Source: Brachyhypopomus gauderio (Eukaryota > Chordata > Actinopteri > Gymnotiformes > Hypopomidae). Taken from it: 64,000 nt of DNA. The translations under genes and the position numbers were made by a program. Of the stretch, positions 36,901 to 48,900 are shown piece by piece. The notes under the pieces were generated by a model, which was not told where the DNA came from, did not search any database, and saw nothing but the letters and a program-made list of their open reading frames with translations. How positions within the stretch are numbered: the first letter of the stretch is position 1; the number at the start of each line of letters is the position of its first letter. Location of the stretch: assembly GCF_052324685.1 (NCBI RefSeq), contig NC_135213.1:953160-1017159 (forward strand), read 5' to 3'.

Positions 36901-39900
36901 TGGAGAACTTTTATCCCAAAACAGAAGAAATACCAATCACACTCAATGACCTCTTTAAAGTGCAGTCTACTGACAACATGCGTGGAACTAAAGTCCTGAC
37001 AGTGGGAATAGCTGGAGTGGGAAAAACAGTCTCTGTACACAAGTTCATTCTTGACTGGGCTGAAGAGAATTACAACCAGGATTTAGATTTCATCCTATAC
37101 CTCCCATTTAGAGAGCTGAACTTGATCAAGGATGAAAAGTACAGCCTCTCAAAACTTCTTCTTTACTTCCATCAAGAACTCCGATGTGGAGATGAAATTG
37201 AGATTCTAAATGAAAACCATAGTTTGCTCTTCATTCTGGATGGACTGGATGAAAGTAGAATTCCTCTGGATCTTCATCAAAAGAAGGTGTCTAATGTAAC
37301 AGAGGAGACCACTCTTGATAAACTAATAACAAACCTCATAAATGGAGAACTGCTTTCATCTGCTCTCCTGTGGATCACTTCACGACCTGCAGCAGTCAAT
37401 AAGATCAAATGGCAGTATTTTAACCCTGTTACAGAAATCCGTGGATTCAATGACCCTCAGAAGGAGGAGTACATCAGGAAGAGAATCAGTGATGAGGCTC
37501 AAGCCAGCAAAATTATCTCACACATTAAAACTGCAAGAAGCCTCCATATCTTGTGTCACATTCCCGTCTTCTGCAGGATCTCAGCCACCGTGCTTCAGAA
37601 AATGCTAAAGGATGGTACAGACATGAAATCTGCTCCCACAACTCTGACAGAAATGTACTTACGTTTCCTGCTGTTTCTCACAGAGCAAATGACAGAGAAA
37701 TACAGAACAAAGCAAAGCACTGACAATGCAGTTTCATCTAAGCCAAGAAAAACAGACGTGCCATATATAGTGAAGCTTGGAAGGTTAGCTTTTCTTCAGC
37801 TGCAGAAAGGACAGCTTCTGTTCTATGAGAGTGATCTGAAGGATTGTGGCATTGATGTTCACGAGGCTTTAGTGTACTCTGGAATTTGTACACAAATTTT
37901 TAAACAAGAGGGGAAAATTTTCAGCTTTGTGCATTTGAGCTTCCAGGAGTTTCTTGCTGCTGTATTTGTGTTCCTAACATTCAGGATTGAAGGTAACCCA
38001 CTCCTTAAAACGCCACTGGAGAAAATGAGATGGAAGATAAAACACACACTGGGTGACCTTCTCGAGACAGCAGTAGATAAGGCCACGAGAAGTGAAAATG
38101 GACATCTGGACCTTTTCCTCCGCTTCCTCCTTGGCCTCACACTGGAATCCAATCAGAAGCTCTTGAAGATTCTACACCCAGAACTGGACATCAAAAAAGA
38201 GAGTTTGAAGGGGATTTCTGACTATATCCGTTTAACTATCAAGATAACCGAAACCTTTGAAAGTACTATCAATTTATTCCACTGCTTAAGTGAACTGAAG
38301 GATGACTCCTTGACCAGTGAAATCCAGACCTTCATGAACTCAGGAGACCTCTCAACACAGACTCTCTCATCTACACAGTCTTCAGCTCTCGTGTTTGTGC
38401 TAATGATGTCAGAGGAGATTCAAGAGAAATTTGAGCTGAAGAAATACAGGCGATCTGATAAAGGACTGAAAGAACTAATTCCAGTGTTGAAAAACACAAG
38501 ACATGCTCTGTAAGTATCTTCTGGATTAATAATTTTATCTTTTAATTGTTTTATTGTTGCATCCCCTTCTCCAACTAATCAACTAATCTCCTCTGAATGA
38601 GACTCTCTGTGAGGCTCTAATGCCAGGACTGGGGGGCTCAGTGTTGATGCCTGCAGTATCTGGGGCAGCTAGAATAGATGTTTCACGGTATGCTCTAGGC
38701 CTTTGTATTGTCTGAATATCTGACCAGAGTGCTTTAAATCATGTTTCAAAACTAAGAGTCTCTTATAACTAGAGCTCTTTAGTTTTGATGGAAATTCATA
38801 TGTCTGATTGAGCATCCTCTGACTGAACTACACATTAGGGGTGACCTGCAATACACACTGATTCAACTATAGTCGACTATGAACGTCATAGTCAAATGTA
38901 CCATTCTAACTGCATGGGGGTGCCCAAGGATGCTGCTAAGCATTAGTTGTTACATAAAATGTCTTCGTTTTCGTTATATATAGCCTTTTGTTAAATAAAA
39001 TCATACTAATTTATGTTAATACATATTTTAAAATGTGTGCGCATTAACAATAGGCTTCTTCCTTACTACACATTAATAAATCACGCTCAGCATCTGCCGA
39101 GATTATAATATCTACTAAAAAAAACTTCAAAAAGTATTTTGTAAAAGATAGAGATGAATCAAACAAAGTAACGTGCAAGTTATGTCATCAACGGTTATTT
39201 CGCACGACAACAACCAACATGGCATACCATCTAAAACGCGTAAGGCGAAAAAAACAGTTTGTAATGCTGCTCGCGCAGCGGAGCGAGAGGACGGACACAA
39301 GTGCTGAGAAGAGCAAGATTTAATGAAGGGAATACCAAAATCAGGGTTCGAGAAGAAATGCATGGGTCAAGTCCGATAGAGAGTCAGAACATGAAACACT
39401 GAGCGACATACTGAACACTAAGAACAGAAACACGGGAAAATGCAGAACGACTGAAACAACAGAACACACAGGGCAACTGGGCAGCAAACGGGGAGTACTC
39501 ACGAGACAGGATAAACAACGCACGAAGCACAAAGCACAACCAATAGATACACAAAACCACGGATAACTAGACTGGGGAAATACTGGGACTTATATACAAT
39601 GAAACTAAACTAGGGACAGGTGACGGCAATGACACGGGGGCGTGGTAACAAACAAGGAATCACGGAGACAAACGAGCAGGGCATAAACAGGCACGGAACA
39701 CAGACACAAGGGAACCCGGAGTGACAGCTAAGGGAGGGGGCGAGGCCATACGTGACACAGTTCAGCAGTTTGTCGTTTCGGTCGTCTCGTCTCGCCGCGG
39801 TGTGTCTCGGCAAGTAGGCCTATGAACATTTTTTGTTGTTGTTTGCTTTTTAAACCCTGTAACTTGAACCTTTCCTTATAATCTTTTTGCTGTTGTGTGG

Positions 39901-42900
39901 CAATTTTTTATATTTTCAAGCAGGCATATTTTATTTAAAATATTTTTGATATTTTGCACAGTGCCTGTCTGACATTTCGATATGCACACTGCCAGTTAAT
40001 GTTCTCTAACGTTTCATTAAAAATAAATAAGTGAGTAAAGCCAACCTACCATGTTTATTTATTTATCTGAGTGTTTTAGGTTTTAACTTTGAAGTGGAAA
40101 AAAGTCCTGAATGAGAACGGGATCCCGTTTAAGGTGCTCTAGTTAAAAAAAGCCTGATTCGACTATTAGTCGACTAAAGGGAAAATCTGACGAATCAGAT
40201 TTGACTATGAAAATCCTTAGTTGAATACACCTCTACTACACATTCTACTGTTTTTAATCCTTTATAGACTATATGGATGTGGTCTAACTGAAGAGTCTTG
40301 CAGATCTCTCATATCAGTTCTACAAACAGAAAACTCTTCACTGAGAGAGCTGGACATGAACTATAATGACCTGCAGGATTCAGGAGTGGAACAGCTCCTT
40401 GCTGGACTGAAAAGTCCACACTGTAAACTGGAGATTCTCAGGTAAGCTTTCTGTTAATTCATTCTGGATTGGAACAGTGTGAATGCAGTTTGTAGCAATT
40501 AATCGAAATGACTGTCCTCTTCTTGAAAGAAATGATAAAACTGCCTTGTTGCACTGTCCTACCAGAATTAAGATAAGGCACTGCAGTGTTATATAGAACC
40601 AGACAATATTTTTACTGATGAAACTAGCTGCCAGACATGTGAACAAGTCACTAAGTTGGAAGTTACAAGTAAGTCTCAAGTCTTCACAATCAAGTCTCGA
40701 GTCAAGTCCCAAGTCAATACAATCAAGTCTCGAGTCAAGTCCCAAGTCAATACAAGCGAGTCTCGAGTCAAGTCCCAAGTCTTAAACTTCAAGTCCTAGT
40801 CAAGTCACCAGATGTAATTTCAACTTTTAACACAATTGATGCAGTTGATTAGTAGTATATTAAGGTAGTCAGACTAACTAACGTTAGGTGATTGAGTGAT
40901 TCAGTTCGCTTGAGTGAGATGTCGTTGCAATTGTCGTCGTCACCTAAACCCACCCCCCCCCCTCGCCTCAGTGACTTTCTTCCGTCCGTCCGTCTGTCCA
41001 TCCCACCCCCCCCCCCACTCAAATTGCTCATGTGGACCCTTGTAAAAGTTAATTTCCGACCCCTGAGTTATCACATCCCAGCTAGCCTGTAGGTAGCTAA
41101 CAGAGGCTTACTTTTGTTTGTGCAGCCTCAAATGGCGAACAAAGTTTGAAGTGGTTGCACCTACATATCTTATCCTGACTCCACAAGTCTTGCATGTCAC
41201 AGTTCTTCTTTTATTCACAACAGCATAATCTTTATAGCAACTTTTTAAGCAACTTTATAATTGAACAGGATAATTTTTGGGAGCATGTTGCTTGTCCTCT
41301 CTGCACAAATTCAACGCTGCTGCCCCCTTCCTCTCTCCCCCGATTGGCTGCAGAACTTCACCTGTAGCTAGGTTATGGATAAACAGCTGAGTGGTTCACA
41401 TTTTACAGCACCATTTAATACAAAATGATCCAGTTATATGATTCTATATTACTTATTTATTATGTTAAAATAAGGATTTCAAGTCTTTTCAAGTCTTAAA
41501 GCTCAAGTTCGATTCCAAGTCCAAGTCAGTAAAGGTAAAGTCTAAGTCAAGTCGCAAGTCTTCAGTGATGTAGTCGAGTGAAGTCACAAGTCATCAGTTT
41601 AGTGACTCGAGTCCAAGTCATGTGACTCGAGTCCACACGTCTGCTAGCTGCATTTCATAAAATGACAACACTAACACTGTGGAGTTAAATTTGCCAAATA
41701 CAAAGCCAGCAAAATAATAAAATGGAAGAAAGATTTGTATAGACTGAGATTACTCTTACTTTATGTGAGAGTGGAATGATAAGGTTAAATTAAGCAGGTC
41801 AGACACAAGGAGCAAAATTAAGAAAACAGCTAAGCAAGAGCAGAGAAACAAGAACTGTGCAGTTAAGCGTGCTCGCGTTTCACAGCCCTGCACTCGTCTC
41901 ACAGCCCCGCGCTCTAAAATACATCAGAGATCAAGGCTGGATAGATGATTGCCTGAACCATCGATTACAAGACTAATTTTTTTTCCTTTTGCTTTTGTTA
42001 TTGTGCTAGATCAATATGAGGTGCTTGCATACACAAAGAGCAATACTAAATATTTTTCTCAGTTGCTTTATCAAGTTACTTCTGTGCAGTGTCCACTGGT
42101 TGCATTGTCTACACTATACAGCTTACTTACAGCTTTTTCCCCTGCAATTCAGATCTGTAATTGAACATCGTCTGATTTAAATGGACTTTCTACTTACTGT
42201 ATTTAATCTTTGCAGACTATCTGGGTGTGGTCTTACCAAACAGTCCTGTAAACATCTGACATCAGTTCTTCAAACAGAAAACTCCTTACTGAGAGAGCTG
42301 GAGATGAATAACAATGAACTTCAGGATTCAGGAGTGGAGCAGCTCTGTGCTGGATTGAAGAGTTCACACTGTAAACTGGAGATTCTCAGGTAAGCTTTCT
42401 GTTAATTCTTTCTTGAATGCAGCTATTACAGTTACTGCATCAGAAGATGTATCAGTACAACTGTAGAACTGGCGAACCCAGTGACTACCAGGAATAGACT
42501 GGTTGACAACCAAGAATAGTTTGGCGACAGCTGGAGAGACAGATGACAGCTCGGAAAGACGGCAACCGGGGCGGGTATGGGTTAGCAGCCCTAGCCGCAC
42601 CTCCTGTGAAGGAGGACCCTAGAAGCTACGGAAAAAAGAAAGGAATTATACCCCCAGGGGAACCCGAGAGGGGGGGAGGATGAGATCCCCAGCCGGACAG
42701 AATCAAGGTTAACGGACTACAGCATTGGACAAACGTTGACGAGTAGAGAGTGCTTGTGCGGGAAGATCTGCAAGAATGAGAAGGGTCTACGGATCCATCA
42801 AACGAAGATGAAATGCAAGGAGCGTCTGCAAACACTACAATGCACAGATCAAGTATCTGGTGAGACAGAGGAGGAGCTGGGCCAGGAAGCACCCCACAGT

Positions 42901-45900
42901 GCCCAGAGCCTCCGAGTGGTGCAAGCAGTCCCTCGGAGCAGGCAGTCTGAGATGAGACGGGTCAGATGGCCCCAAGCCTCTAAAACTGCAGAGTGGCAGG
43001 AATTCGACGAGGAAGTCGACAAGATACTGGAAGTAACAGCTAAAGGGGATGGAGAGAGAAGGCTTCAAACTATGACAACCATCATAGTGAGCATGGCGGC
43101 TGAAAGGTTTGGTGTCGAGCAGGAGAAGGCAGCCAAGCAACCATACACTAAAAACCAGAGAGCAACCAAGATCCACAACATCAGGAAAGAGCTCAAGGCC
43201 TTGAAAAAGCAGCACAAGGCAGCTGACCAAGAAGAGCGTGTACCATTGGCACAGCTCCGTCTCATCCTCAGGAGAAAGCTCCTAGTGCTACGTAGAGCAG
43301 AACAGCACAGAAGGTGGCGAAGGGAGAGGGCCAGGAAGCGGGCTGCCTTCATCAACAACCCATTCCACTTCATGAAGGGACTCCTTGGACAGAAGCGTAG
43401 TGGACGCCTGGCCTGCACTAAGGAGGAAGTCGACAAGCACCTCCACGACACTTTCAGCGACCCCATCCGAGACCAGGACCTTGGGCAGTGTAAGGCCCTA
43501 ATAACACCACCAGAGCCAGCAGAGGCCTTTGATCTGAGGGAGCCACTCCTGAAAGAAGTACAGGAAGTGGTACGGAAAGCTAGGGCCAGTTCAGCACCTG
43601 GACCGAGCGGAACATCTTACAAGGTCTACAAGCACTGTCCAAGGTTGCTGCATCGCCTCTGGAAAATCTTGAGGGTCATCTGGAGGAAGGGCAAAACAGC
43701 TCGCCAGTGGCACTTTGCAGAAGGTGTATGGATACCAAAAGAGGAAGACTCCAAGAACATCAGTCAGTTCAGGATAATCTCGCTCCTTAGCGTTGAAGGA
43801 AAGATTTTCTTCAGTGTTGTTGCTAGGAGACTGGCTGCCTTCCTCTTGAAGAACAGGTACATCGACACCTCTGTGCAGAAAGGGGGCATACCTGGAGTAC
43901 CAGGGTGCTTAGAACACACGGGAGTGGTCACTCAGCTCCTGAGGGAGGCCAGGGAGAACAAGGGCGATTTGGTGGTGTTATGGCTGGATCTGGCCAATGC
44001 ATATGGCTCAATGCCACACAAGCTGGTTTTTGAGACTCTGGAGAGGCACCATGTTCCGGCCAGAGTGAGAGATATTATCCTGGAGTACTATGGAGACTTC
44101 AGCCTGAGGGTCTCCTCAGGGCCAGTTACATCAGAGTGGCACAGGCTGGAGAAAGGTATCATCACAGGCTGCACCATATCAGCGATCCTGTTTGCCCTGG
44201 CTATGAATATGCTTGTGAAAGCTGCAGAGCCAGAGTGCAGAGGTCCCAAGTCCAAGTCTGGAGTCCGCCAGCCACCAATTCGTGCCTTCATGGATGACCT
44301 GACAGTGACCACGGAGTCAGTGCCTGGAGGCAGGTGGCTCTTAGCAGGACTGGAGAGTTTGATGACATGGGCCAGGATGTCATTCAAACCGTCCAAATCA
44401 AGATCTGTGGTCTTGAAGAGAGGCAGAGTGGCAGAGAAGTTTCGCTTCTCTATCGCAGGAACCCCAATCCCGACCATCACTGAGAAGCCAATCAAGAGCT
44501 TGGGGAAGTTTTTTGACAGCAGCCTCAGAGATAGGGCCTCTATCAAGACCACCTGTGAAGAGCTAGATGGATGGTTGCTGAGTGTGGATAAGACGGGCCT
44601 TCCAGGGAAATTTAAGGCGTGGATTTATCAGCACGGGATTCTGCCAAGGATACTGTGGCCTCTGCTACTCTATGAGTTTCCAATCACCACCATCTCAGAG
44701 CTGGAAAGGAGAGTCAGTCGCTACCTGAGGAGATGGTTAGGATTGCCAAGGAGCTTGAGCAGTATCGCCCTCTATGGAAACACCTGCAAACTGACACTCC
44801 CCCTGAAATCCATTGAGGAGGAGTTTAAGGTTTTGCGTGCGAGGGAGGTTCTGCAACTTCGAGAGTCAGCAGATCCAAAGGTAGCTGGAGCAGGAGTATC
44901 AGTAAAGACCGGCAGGAAGTGGAGAGCAGTGACTGCAGTGGAGCAGGCTGAGTCTCGTCTGCGCCACAAAGTCCTGGTGGGAACAGTATCCAGAGGCAGG
45001 GCTGGACTAGGAACCACCTCTTTGGTCCGGTTTGACAAGGCTCAGGGGCCAGAGCGGAGGCAATTAGTCCAGGAGGAGGTGAGAGCAGCGGTGGAGGAGG
45101 AAAGATCCAGCAGGGCAGTGGGGATGAGAAAGCAAGGTGCTTGGACTAGATGGGAGCAAGTAGCGGAGAGGAAGATCTTGTGGGCAGAGCTATGGCAGGC
45201 AGAGCCACACCGTATCAAGTTCCTGGTTCAAGCGGTCTATGATGTACTTCCCAGTCCATCCAACCTGCACTGCTGGGGCCTGGTGGATTCTCCAGCTTGC
45301 CCCCTATGCCAAAGGAGAGGGACCCTCGAGCACATACTCAGTTGCTGCCCAAAAGCTCTAGGGGAAGGCAGATACCGATGGCGGCATGACCAGGTGCTCA
45401 AGACAATCGCAGAGAGCATCTGTAGTGCTATTACCATCTGCCGGAGGTCAAAGCCTGTGAAGAAAATCATCAACTTCATCAAAGCTGGAGAGAAGCCAGC
45501 AACAGCCAAGGAAACACCAGGGCTTCTCAACACCGCACAGGATTGGCAGCTATCAGTGGACTTGGGCAGCCAACTGAAGTTTCCCCAACATATTGCTCAG
45601 ACCACCCTCAGACCTGACATTGTGCTGGTGTCAGAAGCAACAAAGGCCACCATTATGTTAGAGCTCACTGTGCCATGGGAAGAGCGCATGGAGGAGGCCT
45701 TTGAGCGGAAGAGGGTGAAGTACGACAGCCTGGTTAGTGACTGCCACAAAAAAGGCTGGAAGGCTAGATGCTTGCCTGTGGAGGTAGGGTGCAGGGGCTT
45801 TGCAGGGCAGTCTCTGTACAGAGCCTATACTGTACTCGGCATCACAGGAGGGAGAAGAAGGAGAGCCATCTTTAACAGCACAGAGGCAGCAGAAAAATCC

Positions 45901-48900
45901 TCTAGGTGGCTATGGATAAGAAGAGGGGAGCCGTGGTCGAGTGCTGCTAGGGCACAAGCCGAGACCTGATCAACCTCGGCTGGGTCGCCTGAGTGAGGGT
46001 GTATGATGTTCGAAAGACCCGAAACACCCGAGGACCTCAGGTAACATCACTGATGATGTGCCCTAGCTATGCATCAGAAGATGTATCAGTACAACAGTAC
46101 AAAAGCATTTTGTATCAGTTTATAAATGTGATTGTCCAATGTCAAAATTCTCTTGTAGTGCAGCATTAACAAAATTAAAATAAGACACAACAGGGCGAGT
46201 TATGTAGATCCAGACAATATATGTTCTGAAGAATCTACACATAAAGGAAAGATATAAAGCAGGGGTATCAAACATGGCCGGAACCGGCCCGCCATGGGGT
46301 TCAGTCCAGCCCGTGGAATAAACCTGCATTATTAAAGAAGGATAAACTCAACAAGTTCCTATGTTGTCTGCTAGGGGCATGTTTTAGTCAGTTCTATCAC
46401 TTTACCCAGTTTTTCTGTTGACCTAGGCACCCTCTTAAGTGAAATGTCTTTGTCAAAAAGGAGAAAAGTGGACACAGTGTCGGATTTTTTAAGAAAAAAG
46501 TAAAAATTTGTTCATAATATATTTAGTAAAAGGACAATTGAATTCATATAAAGATTTTTATAATTTACTTCTGTGGTTGAAATTCTGAAACCCTTAAATG
46601 CAGTGTTGCCAACTTAGCGACTTTGTCGCTATATTTAGCGACTTTTCAGACCCTATAGTGACTTTTTGTAGTAAAAAGCGACTAGCGACAAATCTAGTGG
46701 TGTTATTGGAGACTTTTGGAGACTCTGAACAAACACGCTCTTCAGTTGCTGTCCTCTGGGCCGTGAGCCCCGGCGGGTGCTGCCGTGAGCCCCACAACAC
46801 TCAGTGCAGTCTCACACTCAGAGCAGACCCTCACCGCTCCACGTCCACACTGCAAATGAACTGCGCATGCCCAAAGCTGCCACCGACGGGGGATGTAAAT
46901 ATAAATGCTTTAATCTTTAGTGAGACACAAAAAGAAATCACTGCATTTAACTCACACAGTCTCAGTCATTCTTCACCTCATTCACCACGTAGCCGGTCAC
47001 TCGACTCGTCCACAGTGCGTCTTTGTGAAAGCTAAACATCTAGCTAACTCTCCACAGTATGTGCGTCTATGTGAAAGCTTAACATCTAGCTAACTTGCTC
47101 ATCATGTCTCACTCTAAACTCTATTCTCAAAAATACAGGAAAGAGTGGGAATCAAATCCTGAATTTAAAGGCTGGCTGAAGCAATGTATTAGAGATAATG
47201 CACGGGCATACTGCCTGTAGGCTATTGTAAGGTTGATTTCTATGCCAACTAGTTCCTGCTAACTGCTACTCACAGAGGTGGGGACTCGAGTCACATGACT
47301 TGGACTCGAGTCAGACTCGAGTCATTAATATTAAGACTTTTGACTTGACTTGAAAAAATATTCAGAGACTTAGACTTGACTTGGACTTTTACACCAATAA
47401 CTTGGGACTTGAATTGGACTTGAACCTGTTTACTTGCAAAGACTTGATTTTTTTTTACCCCAAATCTAAATTTTAAAACGCATATTAATATTTATAAAGT
47501 GCGCCCCATTAATTTCATTTCCGTCCTTCTGACGCAGACTGGTGTTACACCAGATTCTGTGACCGTCAAGTTTTGTGACCACAGGGGGCGCTATTTCACA
47601 GTTTCTGTTCAGAGGCACAAACGCTTTACGAATGCTACATAAACTACGCTGATGCACTTTCTTTACTCATTTTGTTGGTGTCCACGAGCCAAAATATGAC
47701 AGATGTTTATATTTACATTTTATCGTCTCTTAATTACTTAAGCAAGATTTACCATCCCCTCACCATTGCAGCCAACAAAGAAATCATGAATGGGATGTAC
47801 AGGTGAGCCTTTTTAACTGGGGTCACCAATTCTGACGGCAGCCATCAGAATATGTGACCCCACTGAATCTCCAGGTAACAATAGTACACCGTGACCCCAC
47901 AATAACAGAAAACAATGAAAAAATAACCCTAACCTTTTATTAGTCTATATTTAAACATTTTATCCAAATGTTTAGAACAGGGGTCTCCAACCTTTTTGGT
48001 ACTGGGAGCTACTTCTTGGATACCAGTTATTGCGGAGGGCTACCGGGGGGGGGGGGGGGGGGGGTTGGCGGCGAACGAAAGTGAAAGTTGTTGAGCGTGG
48101 GGGGGGCAACGAAAGTTGCGTGTGCCAGTGTCAATTGCTAAGCGGGAAGACCGCTAGCAACCGCGGACAATCTATAATAGTAGCAAAAACATAAACGATG
48201 CAGCGCTTTGGTGCATGGCGCTATAGTGAGCTATTTTTAAAACAAGCCCGCGGGCGACTCATGACGTGGGTGACCCCTGATTTATTCAATATTGACGGCA
48301 ACCTAACTTTTTGATTGACAGCTAATTGAGCAATAGAACATGAGAGGGAGTGTGTTATCGAGAATTTTTTTGATTGGACATAAATTTAAGTAGATTTCTC
48401 GATGGGACCAATTAGGTTTACAAATTTATATGTAATTCATTGGACCTTTGGCGAGCTACTCGGAAAGGGGTGGCGAGCTACTGGTAGCTCGCGAGCGACG
48501 TGTTGGAAACCCCTGGTTTAGAATAACCATTCGTAATGACAGCATCTTGCTTACGATAAAGCTTGCTATTTTCGTGTAAAATGATGTAACAAAACATTCT
48601 TGTTTAAGTACATTTATGTAATTAAGAGAAGATAAAATGTAAATGATCTGTCATCTTTTGGCTGGCGGACACCAACAAAACGAGTAAAGAAATGCATCAG
48701 CGTAGCATTCGTAAAGCGTTGGTTCCTGTAAAAAAAAAAAGACTTGAAAGGACTTGAAATTCCAAGTTTCAGACTTGGGACTTGACTTGACGGTTGCCTG
48801 TCTTGACTCGAGACTTGACTTGAGTTGACTGTCTTTGCTTGAGACTTGACTCGGGACTTGAGGATAAAGACTTGGACTTACTTGAGACTTGCAAAACACT

